Positions 36,053 through 44,413 of a stretch of DNA of 64,000 nt are shown in pieces (the stretch's first letter is position 1; each line of letters starts with the position of its first letter). Source of the DNA: JAEUJZ01 sp964460115 (lineage in GTDB: Bacteria > Myxococcota_A > Polyangia > Palsa-1104 > JAEUJZ01). The position numbers were made by a program, and so were the translations under genes. Under the pieces are notes generated by a model. That model saw only the letters and a program-made list of their open reading frames with translations. It was not told where the DNA came from and did not search any database. Location of the stretch: the NCBI GenBank assembly GCA_964460115.1, contig CAYWPR010000017.1, positions 20,040 through 84,039 of the forward strand, read 5' to 3'.

Positions 36053-36125
36053 GGCGGTCGGACTGAGATCTCGATCAATTAGCTTAGGCAACAGCTTGGG
36101 AGTGAGCCCCAAATAGGCTTTGCGC

Positions 36126-38000
36126 CTAAGCGGGCAGCGAGAAGGCGGAGTTCGGAATGTCGAGGGCGCTGCGGTCTTCGCGAGATAGAATTTGCGCCTT
36201 TTGCGCGACGCCAGGCAGGATGTTGTGCACAAAGTACAAAGCGGTAAAATGCTTTCCGCGATAAAAGTCGCGGTCGCGGTGTCCCTCGGGCAGCTCGGCG
36301 CTTTTGGCATCGGCAATGATCGCCTGATCAAGAAGCAGCCAACCAATGGTCAGCTCGGCCATCATTTCCAAAAAGCGATTGGCATAAAGCGGAACCATCT
36401 CTAGCTGACCGCTGTAAAACCAATTGAGCAGCCGCATGGTCGCGCTTTGCAGCGCTTCTGCCGCGGCGCCCAGCGCCTTTACAGCCTCGCCGTAGGTGGC
36501 ATGGCCGCTGTGCCTTTCGACAAAAGTCTGAATGTCCTTTTGGTAGGCCTGCAGAAACGCGCCGTTTTGCATCGGCATCTTGCGGCTGACCAGGTCCATG
36601 GCCTGAATGTGATTGGTCCCCTCGTAAATCGAGAAGATCTTGGCATCGCGGCAGTACTGCTCGATGCCGAAATCGGCCATATAGCCGGCGCCTCCCAGCG
36701 TTTGAATCGCCGTTTCACAGACGCGAAACGCCTGATCCGAGCTATACGCCTTGGCCACGGGCGTTAAAAGCTCGATCTGGCCCAAGTGATAGGCTTTTTC
36801 GCCGGCGCCCTCATGCTCGGCCAGCTCGACCATGTCGCGATGACGCGCAATTTTGGCAATAAGCGCGCGTATGCCTTCGACCCGCGCCCGCATGTCCAAA
36901 AGCATGCGTCGCACGTCGGCATGCTCAATAATTGGCACGCGCGGCGCCAGCGGATCCTTAAAGTGCTTGACCGACGGACCTTGCCGGCGTTCGTGTGCAT
37001 AACGCACTGCGTTAAGATAGGCGGTTGAAGCCACTCCCAGCGACTGCACCGCCACGGCGATGCGCGCCGCGTTCATCAATAAAAACATCTGGCGCATGCC
37101 GGCGTTTTCGCTGGCCGGTCCACCGACAAGCTCGCCGCGGCAGGTGCCGTTTTCGCCGAAGTTCAGCACGCACGTCGGCGAGGCATTGATGCCCATCTTG
37201 TGTTCAATACGGCCGACGCTGACGTCATTCGCTTCAAGCCGTTTCCCCTCGGCATCGATGCGGTACTTGGGAACGATGAACAGCGAAAGCCCCTTGGTTC
37301 CGGCCGGCGCCCCTTCGGTCCGCGCCAGTACCAAGTGAATGATGTTTTCGACGATGTCGTGATCTCCGCACGAGATGAAAATCTTGGTTCCCGACAGCAA
37401 GTAGCTGCCGTCCGCCTGCTTGACCGCGCGTGTCCGCGCCGAACCTACGTCAGAGCCGGCGTGCGGCTCGGTCAGGCACATCGTGCCGCCCCATTGGCCG
37501 TTATAAAGCCGCGGCAAATACAGCGCTTTTTGCTCGGCGGTGCCAAACTGCTGAATGACCTCCGCTGCCCCCGAGGCGAGCCCCGGGTACATGGTAAAAG
37601 CGGTGTTGGCGGCGGTCAGCATTTCTTCGACCGCTACCGCTAGTAGCGTCGGCGCGCCTAGGCCTCCCCATTCCGGACTGACCGACGTCGTGCGCAGGCC
37701 AGTGTCATAGATTTTCTGCCAGGCTTCGGCAAAGCCGGCCGGGGCCTGCACTGCGCCGTTTACCAGGCGACAACCCTCGGCGTCGCCGCTTGTATTCAGC
37801 GGCCCGAGCACTTCCGCGGCGAACTTATACGCCTCGGTCAAAACCATGCGCGCGCCGTTTTCATCGAAGCTGCGCTTAAATAGTGAGGTATTCAGCAGAT
37901 CCGTCAGACCGAATTGCTCGAAAAGGACAAATTGCAACTCACGAAGATCCGCTAGAAAAAAATTTACTGCTTGTGCCTGCGTCTGTGATTGAGCCGTCAT
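36126..38000 (-). CDS. Acyl-CoA dehydrogenase, large form
   Basis: The 624-residue protein is an FAD-dependent acyl-CoA dehydrogenase with a C-terminal extension of about 140 residues beyond the usual 380-400. Key stretches are TMCLTEPHAGSDVGSARTRA (FAD and substrate loop), YLLSGTKIFISCGDHDI, QTLGGAGYMADFGIEQYCRD and AKIFSIYEGTNHIQAMDLV with Glu in YEGT as the probable catalytic base. This large type, with an N-terminal segment of about 60 extra residues, is usual in deltaproteobacteria and alphaproteobacteria for medium or long acyl chains. It is divergent from the next dehydrogenase, with nested palindromes 14 nt upstream of the ATG. Confidence 0.93.
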   Translation of the reverse strand: MTAQSQTQAQAVNFFLADLRELQFVLFEQFGLTDLLNTSLFKRSFDENGARMVLTEAYKFAAEVLGPLNTSGDAEGCRLVNGAVQAPAGFAEAWQKIYDTGLRTTSVSPEWGGLGAPTLLAVAVEEMLTAANTAFTMYPGLASGAAEVIQQFGTAEQKALYLPRLYNGQWGGTMCLTEPHAGSDVGSARTRAVKQADGSYLLSGTKIFISCGDHDIVENIIHLVLARTEGAPAGTKGLSLFIVPKYRIDAEGKRLEANDVSVGRIEHKMGINASPTCVLNFGENGTCRGELVGGPASENAGMRQMFLLMNAARIAVAVQSLGVASTAYLNAVRYAHERRQGPSVKHFKDPLAPRVPIIEHADVRRMLLDMRARVEGIRALIAKIARHRDMVELAEHEGAGEKAYHLGQIELLTPVAKAYSSDQAFRVCETAIQTLGGAGYMADFGIEQYCRDAKIFSIYEGTNHIQAMDLVSRKMPMQNGAFLQAYQKDIQTFVERHSGHATYGEAVKALGAAAEALQSATMRLLNWFYSGQLEMVPLYANRFLEMMAELTIGWLLLDQAIIADAKSAELPEGHRDRDFYRGKHFTALYFVHNILPGVAQKAQILSREDRSALDIPNSAFSLPA

Positions 38001-38014
38001 GGATCCTCCGAAAA

Positions 38015-38042
38015 CTAGATATCTGAACTATCTAGTCAGATA
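38015..38042. promoter_or_regulatory. Two overlapping palindromes, likely operator for divergent acyl-CoA dehydrogenase genes
   Basis: CTAGATA (38015-38021) and TATCTAG (38029-38035) form one inverted repeat with 7-bp spacing. TATCTGA (38020-38026) and TCAGATA (38036-38042) form a second, with 9-bp spacing, shifted by about half a turn. They sit between the ATG at 38000 and the one at 38172. TetR-family fatty-acid regulators (FadR or PsrA types) bind such sites and let go when acyl-CoA accumulates; which regulator acts here is unknown. Confidence 0.75.
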
Positions 38043-38171
38043 CCCTCACTATCCAATTGCCGCAGCGCGTTGTCAATGCCGATCCCGAGCCGAAATGTAG
38101 CCGCCGCGACGCAAAGCTTGCTGCGGCCGACATCTTCTGGCAAGGTCCGATGGGAGAAGGAACGATCGAGA

Positions 38172-39323
38172 ATGGATCTGCAACTCACAGATGAGCAACA
38201 AATGGCCAAGAAGGTGGCCGCCGAGTTCGCCAAGAACGAAGTGCTGCCCCTGGCCGCCGAGCTAGATCGGGCGCATCGCCATCCGCGTGAACTTGTGGCG
38301 CGCATGGCGGAACTCGGATTTCTTGGTGTCGCCATTCCCGAAAAATACGGCGGCGCTGGCCTGGATACCGTCGCTTACGCTCTGATTCTGGAAGAGATCT
38401 CGCGGGCCTGCGCTTCGACCGGCGTCATCATGAGCGTGAACAACTCCCTGGTTTGCGATCCGCTGTACAAGTTCGCCAGCGAGGAGCAAAAACAAAAATG
38501 GCTGGTGCCGCTGGCCTCTGGGCAATTGCTCGGCTGCTTTGCGCTTAGCGAGCCCGAAGCCGGTTCCGATGCGGCGGCGCAAAAAACCATCGCCCGGCCC
38601 GAAGGCGATGGCTTTGTGATAAACGGCGTCAAAAATTGGATCACAAACGGCCCCGTCGCCGACGTTTGCATCTTGTTTTGCATGGCCAATCCTCCGGGGC
38701 GCGAAGCCGGGCACAAAGCGATCACGGCGTTTATCCTGCCCATGAAGGAAAAAGGCGTGCGCACCGGGCCGCCCGACAAAAAACTCGGCATTCGCGCTTC
38801 GCAGTCCTGTCAGATCTTTTTGGATGACGTGTACCTTTCGCGCGAGCATTTGCTGGGCCAGGTGGGCCAAGGCTTCAAGGTCGCCATGCACACCCTGGAC
38901 GGCGGTCGCATCGGCATCGCCGCGCAAGCCATCGGCATTGGGCGTGCCGCCTTCGAGGATGCCGGCCGCTACGCCTTAGACCGTCAGACCTTTGGTCAGC
39001 CCATCGCCAATCATCAGTCGATTTCGTGGAAGCTCGCCGACATGGCGACAGAGATTGACGCGGCGCGTTTATTGACGCTGCGGGCCGCGGTGCTCAAAGA
39101 TAAGGGCGTTCGTCACAGCAAAGAATCGGCGATGGCCAAGCTATTTGCCTCGGAAGCCTGCAACCGCGCCGCCAAAGAAGGGGTGCAGATTTTCGGTGGC
39201 AATGGCTACGTCGAGGATTTTCCCGCTGAACGCCACTTTCGCGATGCCAAGATCACCGAGATTTACGAAGGCACTAGCGAAATTCAGCGTTTGGTCATTG
39301 CCGGCGCCATTTTGAAAGAATAG
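38172..39323 (+). CDS. Acyl-CoA dehydrogenase (short-chain/butyryl type)
   Basis: I start at ATG 38172 (MDLQLTDEQQMAKKVAAEF); the frame before it is not gene-like. The 383-residue length is standard. Motifs: CFALSEPEAGSDAAAQKTIA, FVINGVKNWITNGPVADVCI, GIRASQSCQIFLDDVYLSRE, RQTFGQPIANHQSISWKLAD, and AKITEIYEGTSEIQRLVIAG where Glu of YEGT is the probable base. It oxidises short acyl-CoA to the enoyl form and passes electrons to ETF. Divergent from the large dehydrogenase, sharing the palindromic operator. Followed after 28 nt by the AgmX-type lipoprotein gene. Confidence 0.95.
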   Translation: MDLQLTDEQQMAKKVAAEFAKNEVLPLAAELDRAHRHPRELVARMAELGFLGVAIPEKYGGAGLDTVAYALILEEISRACASTGVIMSVNNSLVCDPLYKFASEEQKQKWLVPLASGQLLGCFALSEPEAGSDAAAQKTIARPEGDGFVINGVKNWITNGPVADVCILFCMANPPGREAGHKAITAFILPMKEKGVRTGPPDKKLGIRASQSCQIFLDDVYLSREHLLGQVGQGFKVAMHTLDGGRIGIAAQAIGIGRAAFEDAGRYALDRQTFGQPIANHQSISWKLADMATEIDAARLLTLRAAVLKDKGVRHSKESAMAKLFASEACNRAAKEGVQIFGGNGYVEDFPAERHFRDAKITEIYEGTSEIQRLVIAGAILKE

Positions 39324-39351
39324 TTGGGTTTTTCGCCCAAGGAGGTGTTCG

Positions 39352-39813
39352 ATGCAAAAAGTAGCCATGTGGAGAAGCGGTTTGTTGCTCTTGTGGCTGG
39401 GGGGGACTTTGAGCGGTTGCGCCGAAGAGCCCAAGCAGGTGCGTCCGACGCCGCGCCCTTATCAGGCCGCGCCGCAGACGTCGACTGACACTCCGACCGT
39501 TGAGAACACCGAAGAACGCGGCGCCGAAATTCGTCGGGTGTGCAATCGCAAGGCCCAGACCAGTAGCGATTTGTCGCGCTGCTGGATGGCCGAATCCGAA
39601 CGCCGCAACGCCAAGAAATTCGAGGCCGAGCTCAAGCTCAGCCTGCTAGTCTCGCCCGAGGGACGGGCGCAGGAAGTCACGGTCATCAACAGCAATGCGG
39701 ACTATAAGGACCTGGAAGCCTGCATCGTTGATATCGTCAAAAGCTGGGATTTTCCGTCCGGACAAACCGTGGCGCCAGCGCAGTGCAATTTCCTGTTGCG
39801 GCCACTTATGTGA
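39352..39813 (+). CDS. Lipoprotein with AgmX/PglI-type C-terminal domain
   Basis: AAGGAGG stands about seven bases before ATG 39352. The 153-residue product has a clear lipobox (LLLLWLGGTLSGC, LSGC), then a Pro/Thr-rich spacer and a compact C-terminal domain with CNRKAQTSSDLSRCWMAESE, then VTVINSNADYKDLEACIVDI and VKSWDFPSG. The pattern of a Cys followed later by ACI...WxFP matches the TonB-like tail domain of myxobacterial gliding and motility proteins AgmX and PglI. It should sit in the envelope. Its stop overlaps the next ATG by one base (TGATG), so the two related proteins are made together. Confidence 0.75.
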   Translation: MQKVAMWRSGLLLLWLGGTLSGCAEEPKQVRPTPRPYQAAPQTSTDTPTVENTEERGAEIRRVCNRKAQTSSDLSRCWMAESERRNAKKFEAELKLSLLVSPEGRAQEVTVINSNADYKDLEACIVDIVKSWDFPSGQTVAPAQCNFLLRPLM

Positions 39814-40541
39814 TGAAAAGTCCCTTGGCAATGCGTTGGCTGAGAATTTGGTTGCTGGCGGTGCCGGCTTTAAGCTGGGCCCAAAAAGCCCCGCCCAAGG
39901 ACAATGCACCGACGCCAGCTTCGGCGGCTGAAAGCATGCGCGTGGAAAGTAACCTCGGCGAGATGGACGCGGCCCAGGTCGAGCGTGTATTTCGCCAAAG
40001 CCAGGCCGACCTGCGTCGCTGTTACGACGACGCGGCCAAGACCCAGCATTACCTGGGCGGACGCATGCAGCTAAAAGTTCAAGTGCCGCCAAGCGGCCAG
40101 CCGCGCGCCGTCAGCGTCGTTGAATCCACCCTGGGCAGCCTCGATGTCGAACGCTGCGTCGTGGGTCTCATCGAAAAAATGCGTTTTCCGCCTCCCAAAG
40201 GCGGCGAGGGTGAGCTGACCTATCCATTTGAATGCGCCAGCCGCACCCCCGTGGGCAATTGGCCAAGCGCGCGCATTGCCGAGGCCATTGAAAAAAAGCG
40301 CAGCGCTTTGCGCGCTTGTACAAAATCAAAGTCGACCAAAGCCAAATCGGCCGGCGCGGCGGCATTTGCCGCCACGCTGTACATCGGCCCCGGCGGCAAA
40401 GCGACTTCGGTCGGATTTTCCGCCGATGCACCGCTGGACGAAAAATTGACCCGCTGCGTCGCCAAGCACCTGCTTTCGGTGCAATATGACGACCCGCTCG
40501 GACAGATGGTCAAGGTCCGCTACGATTTTAAGGGGCTGTGA
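39813..40541 (+). CDS. Exported protein with AgmX/PglI-type domain(s)
   Basis: The start at ATG 39813 (MKSPLAMRWLRIWLLAVPAL) gives a signal peptide ending near SWAQ and 242 residues. Mature residues contain one typical tail domain: VFRQSQADLRRCYDDAAKTQ, then GGRMQLKVQVPPSGQPRAVS and DVERCVVGLIEKMRFPPPKG. A second, weaker copy follows (ALRACTKSKSTKAKSAGAAA, ATLYIGPGGKATSVGFSADA and LTRCVAKHLLSVQYDDP). Two Cys pairs probably form disulfides. Partner of the preceding lipoprotein; perhaps an envelope scaffold. Why the pair is embedded among acyl-CoA dehydrogenase genes is not evident. Confidence 0.7.
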   Translation: MKSPLAMRWLRIWLLAVPALSWAQKAPPKDNAPTPASAAESMRVESNLGEMDAAQVERVFRQSQADLRRCYDDAAKTQHYLGGRMQLKVQVPPSGQPRAVSVVESTLGSLDVERCVVGLIEKMRFPPPKGGEGELTYPFECASRTPVGNWPSARIAEAIEKKRSALRACTKSKSTKAKSAGAAAFAATLYIGPGGKATSVGFSADAPLDEKLTRCVAKHLLSVQYDDPLGQMVKVRYDFKGL

Positions 40542-40548
40542 GGACAGA

Positions 40549-41754
40549 GTGAACTTCGAACTTAGCGAAGAACAGCGCCTCATCGTAAATGCAGCACGTC
40601 AATTTGCCACCGCTGTACTTTTTGACGCCGCCGCCGAGCGCGATCGCCACGGCACCTTTCCGGAAAACGAGCTGCGCCAGCTTGGCAGTCTCGGTTTGCT
40701 TGGCGTCAACGTGCAGGAAGCTTATGGCGGCTCGCAGGCTGGCGCGCTGGCTTATGCTCTGGCCGTAAGCGAAATCGCCGCGGCTGATGCCTCGGTCGCG
40801 GTGGCCATGGCGGTCACCAACATGGTCGCCGAAGTCATTGCGGCCTACGGCACCGAGGCGCAAAAACAAGCCTACATCCCCAAACTGTGCTCGGGGGAAG
40901 CGCTGTGTGGCGCTTTTGCCTTGTCCGAGCCGCAATCCGGTTCGGACGCCGCTTCGCTGCGGACGCTGGCCACGCGCGTCGCCGGCGGCTATAGGCTGGA
41001 CGGCAGCAAGCTGTGGATTACCTCTGGCGATCGCGCCGGCGTGATTGTCGTCTGGGCGCGCACAGATGGCGGCGCCGGTTTGAAATCAAGCGGCGCTGCA
41101 CCGGCCAAACCCGCCGCCGGCATCAGCGCCTTTTTGGTCGAGCGCGGCACGCCCGGCCTTTTGGCCGGCCGGCCAGAGCACAAATTGGGCCTGCACGGCT
41201 CTTCCACCGTGCCTTTGACCCTGGACGCTTGCCTTGTGCCGCAAAGTGCGCGGCTTGGCAATGAAGGCGACGGTTTTCGCATCGCCATGACGGCCTTAGA
41301 CGGCGGGCGCATCGGCATTTCGGCGCAAGCTGTAGGCGTGGCCCAAGCCGCTTTGAACGCGGCGCTGGCCTATGCCAAAGAGCGGCGCCAGTTCGGGCAA
41401 GCCATCGCCGACTTTCAGGCCATAAGAAACATGCTGGCCGATGCCAGCACTCAGCTTGATGCGGCCCGGCTTTTGTGTCTGCGGGCGGCGTTTCTCAAAG
41501 AGCGCGGTCAGCCGTTCACGCAGGCCGCGGCCATGGCCAAGCTATATGCTTCGGAAATGGCCGGTCGCGTCTGCGACATGGCTTTGCAGGTGCATGGCGG
41601 TTACGGCTATACCCAGGAATTTCCGGTAGAACGTTATCTGCGCGACGTCCGCGTTCAGCGCATCTATGAAGGCACAAGCGAAGTGCAGCGCCTGGTCATC
41701 GCGCGCATGGTCATCAAACAACTAGGGGAGTTTTCTACGTATGCCAGCCACTGA
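40549..41754 (+). CDS. Acyl-CoA dehydrogenase
   Basis: Start at GTG 40549 (MNFELSEEQRLIVNAARQFA), preceded by GAGGAC; the earlier frame lies inside the previous gene. The 401 residues carry GAFALSEPQSGSDAASLRTL, YRLDGSKLWITSGDRAGVIV, HKLGLHGSSTVPLTLDACLV, RRQFGQAIADFQAIRNMLAD and VQRIYEGTSEVQRLVIARM, all typical of the short/branched-chain acyl-CoA dehydrogenases. Substrate length cannot be read reliably. A Gly/Ala/Lys insertion (GGAGLKSSGAAPAKPAAG, about residues 177-194) is unusual. It overlaps the next gene by 14 nt. Confidence 0.93.
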   Translation: MNFELSEEQRLIVNAARQFATAVLFDAAAERDRHGTFPENELRQLGSLGLLGVNVQEAYGGSQAGALAYALAVSEIAAADASVAVAMAVTNMVAEVIAAYGTEAQKQAYIPKLCSGEALCGAFALSEPQSGSDAASLRTLATRVAGGYRLDGSKLWITSGDRAGVIVVWARTDGGAGLKSSGAAPAKPAAGISAFLVERGTPGLLAGRPEHKLGLHGSSTVPLTLDACLVPQSARLGNEGDGFRIAMTALDGGRIGISAQAVGVAQAALNAALAYAKERRQFGQAIADFQAIRNMLADASTQLDAARLLCLRAAFLKERGQPFTQAAAMAKLYASEMAGRVCDMALQVHGGYGYTQEFPVERYLRDVRVQRIYEGTSEVQRLVIARMVIKQLGEFSTYASH

Positions 41755-42220
41755 AGGGCCCATATCCAGCGCCGCAATCGACAACCCGTCGAAAGCAAGC
41801 GGCGCCGCCAAGCTCCGCATTCTCATCGCCAAGCCGGGTCTTGATGGCCATGACCGCGGCGCCAAGGTCGTGGCGCGGGCGCTTTCTGATGCCGGATACG
41901 AGGTGATTTACACCGGTCTGCATCAGACTTCTGAAATGATTGCCGCCACCGCCGTGCAGGAAGCGGTGGACGCCGTCGGCCTTTCCATTATGTCTGGCGC
42001 CCACATGACTTTGTTTCCGGCGGTGATTTCTGCGCTGCGGCAGCGCGGCATCGGCGATGTCGTGGTGTTTGGCGGCGGCATCATTCCCGAAGATGACGAA
42101 ATCGCGCTGCGCCAGGCCGGCGTGGCAGCGATTTTCAAACCGGGCACTGCGACGCGCGAAATCGTCGATTTCATCGAAAGCGTCGTTCGCCCGCACGCCG
42201 AAGCCAGCCGTCTCGCCTGA
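41741..42220 (+). CDS. Cobalamin-binding (C-terminal-like) subunit of methylmalonyl-CoA-type mutase
   Basis: The 159-residue protein is a free B12-binding domain. AKPGLDGHDRGAKVVARALS holds the DxHxxG motif whose His ligates cobalt; EVIYTGLHQTSEMIAATAVQ, SIMSGAHMTLFPAVISALRQ and VVVFGGGIIPEDDEIALRQA make up the Rossmann-like core. Separate small subunits of this type pair with a large subunit that carries the catalytic barrel, converting methylmalonyl-CoA and succinyl-CoA, or isobutyryl- and butyryl-CoA. No large subunit or GTPase chaperone is in the window. Position between two acyl-CoA dehydrogenase genes suggests branched- or odd-chain acid breakdown. Confidence 0.9.
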   Translation: MPATEGPISSAAIDNPSKASGAAKLRILIAKPGLDGHDRGAKVVARALSDAGYEVIYTGLHQTSEMIAATAVQEAVDAVGLSIMSGAHMTLFPAVISALRQRGIGDVVVFGGGIIPEDDEIALRQAGVAAIFKPGTATREIVDFIESVVRPHAEASRLA

Positions 42221-42251
42221 GCCGGTTCGATGAAGTCGCAAGGATGATTCG

Positions 42252-43430
42252 ATGATCGATTTTGAGCTGAACGAAGAACAGCGCGTTTTGCAAAAGATGG
42301 TGCGCGAATTCGCCGCCGCCGAGGTCGCCCCTCACAGCAAAACCTGGGACGACGAAGAACGTTTTCCGCATGAGCTTATCCCCAAGCTTGGGGCCTTGGG
42401 CCTTTTGGGGATGTCCGTGCCAGAGCGCTACGGCGGCAGCGAGATGCCGATGCAGTCCATCGCTCTAGTCGTCGAAGAGCTGGCCAAAGTCGATGGCTCG
42501 GTGGCGATTACTGTGGCTTCGCACAACGGGCTGTGCACGGGCCACATCGTTCACTTTGGCTCCGAAGAGCAAAAGCAAAAGTATCTGCCTGATTTGGCTT
42601 CCGGCCGCAAACTTGGCGCCTGGGGCTTGACCGAGCCGGGCTCGGGCTCTGACGCTGCCGGAGCAGCCACCCGCGCGGCTTTGCACAGCGATGGAAGCTG
42701 GGTGCTAAACGGCCAAAAGACGTTTATCACCCAAGGCTCGGTGGGCGGCGTCTTTGTTGTTTTGGCCGTCACCACGCCCGCCAAAAAGCAGCACGGAATC
42801 ACCGCTTTTATAGTCGACAAAGGCACCGCCGGTTTTCGCTCGGGCCGAGTTTTGGAAAAAATGGGCCTGCATGCCTCGGACACCGCCGAGCTGATTCTCG
42901 AAGACGTCAAACTGTCCGACGCGCAGCGTCTTGGCGCCATTGATCACGGCTTTATCGACACCTTGCACATTTTAGACCGCGGTCGCATCACCATCGGCGC
43001 CATGGCCCTGGGGCTTGGCACCGGCGCCTACGAAGCCGCGGTGCGCTATGCCAAAGAGCGTCGGCAATTTGGCAAGCCGCTGGCCGATTTTCAGGCGATT
43101 TCCGGCATGCTGGCGTCTTCCGCGACCGAGCTTGATGCCGCCCGCCTGCTTTTGCGCCGCGCCGCCTGGATGTGCGATGAAGGACAGCCCTTTGGCTTGG
43201 CGGCGTCGATGGCCAAGCTGTACGCGGCGCAAGCCGCCATGCGCGCTTGCGATCGCGCCGTGCAGATTCACGGCGGCTACGGCTACACCCGTGAATATCC
43301 CGTCGAACGGGCCATGCGCGACGCCAAGCTTTGCGAGATCGGCGAAGGCACCAATGAAATTCAGCGTCTGGTGATTGGCCGCCACTTGCTAGGGCGCGGC
43401 GAGCTTTATGTAAGCGGCGTAACCGGCTGA
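42252..43430 (+). CDS. Acyl-CoA dehydrogenase
   Basis: AAGGA precedes ATG 42252; the product is 392 residues. It has AWGLTEPGSGSDAAGAATRA, SWVLNGQKTFITQGSVGGVF, MGLHASDTAELILEDVKLSD, RRQFGKPLADFQAISGMLAS and AKLCEIGEGTNEIQRLVIGR. The last motif has Gly before EGT, where many relatives have Tyr; the Glu of EGT is kept. Related most to butyryl- or isovaleryl-type dehydrogenases, but substrate is open. It lies 31 nt after the cobalamin-binding gene and 10 nt before the DUF58 gene, so one long transcript from 38172 through 46612 is conceivable. Confidence 0.93.
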   Translation: MIDFELNEEQRVLQKMVREFAAAEVAPHSKTWDDEERFPHELIPKLGALGLLGMSVPERYGGSEMPMQSIALVVEELAKVDGSVAITVASHNGLCTGHIVHFGSEEQKQKYLPDLASGRKLGAWGLTEPGSGSDAAGAATRAALHSDGSWVLNGQKTFITQGSVGGVFVVLAVTTPAKKQHGITAFIVDKGTAGFRSGRVLEKMGLHASDTAELILEDVKLSDAQRLGAIDHGFIDTLHILDRGRITIGAMALGLGTGAYEAAVRYAKERRQFGKPLADFQAISGMLASSATELDAARLLLRRAAWMCDEGQPFGLAASMAKLYAAQAAMRACDRAVQIHGGYGYTREYPVERAMRDAKLCEIGEGTNEIQRLVIGRHLLGRGELYVSGVTG

Positions 43431-43440
43431 AATTTGCGCC

Positions 43441-44406
43441 ATGAATTCGCAGCTCCTCGATCTACCGGTGCTTTTGCGGCTGCAAAATTTGCAGCTTCTC
43501 GCCCGCGTTATTGCCGAGGGAGCTTTGTCCGGCCTACACCGCTCGGCGCATCATGGCGCTTCCGTCGAATTTGCCGAACACAAAGAATACGCGCCCGGCG
43601 ACGAGCTACGCCACATCGATTGGCGGGCCTACGGCCGCATCGACAAGTACTACGTCAAGCGTTTCGAAGAAGAAACCGAGCTGCGCGGCTATCTTTTGGT
43701 CGATGTTTCCGGTTCCATGGGCTATGGCCGCGAAGGGCAGGTCAGCAAGCTCGAATATGCCAAGCTGCTTGCCGCGGCGCTTGGATATTTGCGGCTGCGC
43801 CAAAATGACCCGACAGGTCTTTTGCTGTACGGAGAAAACGCCGAGCAGTTCGTGCCGCCGCACGGCGGTGCCGCTCATCTCAGCGATATCTGTCAGGCGC
43901 TAGAGCAGGTTCGCGCGCAAGGCCGTACCGCCCTTCCCGATGGTTTGGCCTATCTTTCCGAAGTGGCGCGTCGGCGCAGCTTGATTGTCGTACTCTCCGA
44001 TCTATTGCCGTCGAGCGAAGATCAGCACGAGACTCCGCCCGGCGAGCTTGTCGCGCGCTACGCCGAGCTTTTGCGCGCGCGGCTGTGCGGTCTGCGCGCC
44101 CAAAAACACGATGTGATCGTGCTGCACATTCTGGATGCCGACGAGCTGGAACTGCCGTTTTCCGGGCTGACCTGGTTTGAAGACATCGAACCGGGACCGG
44201 CGGGTCACTCGCGGCTTTTTGTCGATCCCGCCGATGTGCGCGCCGCCTATAAGGCCGAGCTGGAAGACTACTTAACCGCCATGCGCCGCGGCCTGCGCGA
44301 GGGCGACATCGAATATCACCTGGTGCCAAGTTCGCGCTCGCCCGACAGCGTGCTGCTTGATATCTTGCGCGGACCTTTGCGCCGCCATGTGCGGGTGCGC
44401 CGCTAG
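43441..44406 (+). CDS. DUF58 domain protein
   Basis: The 321-residue protein shows the DUF58 signature HRSAHHGASVEFAEHKEYAP, then GDELRHIDWRAYGRIDKYYV and KRFEEETELRGYLLVDVSGS. The VDVSGSMGYG stretch is a VWA-type metal site (DxSxS). These proteins work with MoxR AAA+ ATPases and VWA partners, probably as chaperones for metal insertion or envelope assembly. Here the next gene encodes the VWA/BatA-like partner, but the MoxR gene is not adjacent; an acyl-CoA dehydrogenase precedes instead. Cytoplasmic, no signal. Confidence 0.9.
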   Translation: MNSQLLDLPVLLRLQNLQLLARVIAEGALSGLHRSAHHGASVEFAEHKEYAPGDELRHIDWRAYGRIDKYYVKRFEEETELRGYLLVDVSGSMGYGREGQVSKLEYAKLLAAALGYLRLRQNDPTGLLLYGENAEQFVPPHGGAAHLSDICQALEQVRAQGRTALPDGLAYLSEVARRRSLIVVLSDLLPSSEDQHETPPGELVARYAELLRARLCGLRAQKHDVIVLHILDADELELPFSGLTWFEDIEPGPAGHSRLFVDPADVRAAYKAELEDYLTAMRRGLREGDIEYHLVPSSRSPDSVLLDILRGPLRRHVRVRR

Positions 44407-44413
44407 GCTGGCC

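Larger units (their letters stand above)
35711..36125. other. Non-coding gap with palindromes and a kinase fragment
   Basis: The 415-bp interval between the DUF3226 gene and the acyl-CoA dehydrogenase gene has no intact gene. It contains the GACGTC palindromes near 35788-35833 and, on the minus strand, a kinase fragment. Two imperfect copies of an AAGAATTYYTTTTTCT-like sequence lie near 35899 and 35935, possibly a small duplication. Again no CTTTTG/CAAAAG is seen. Confidence 0.6.

Noticed and set aside
39352..40541. AgmX-tail pair as part of a gliding-motility gene cluster
   Set aside because: No other motility gene is adjacent; the tail domain is widespread in myxobacterial envelope proteins and does not prove a motility role.
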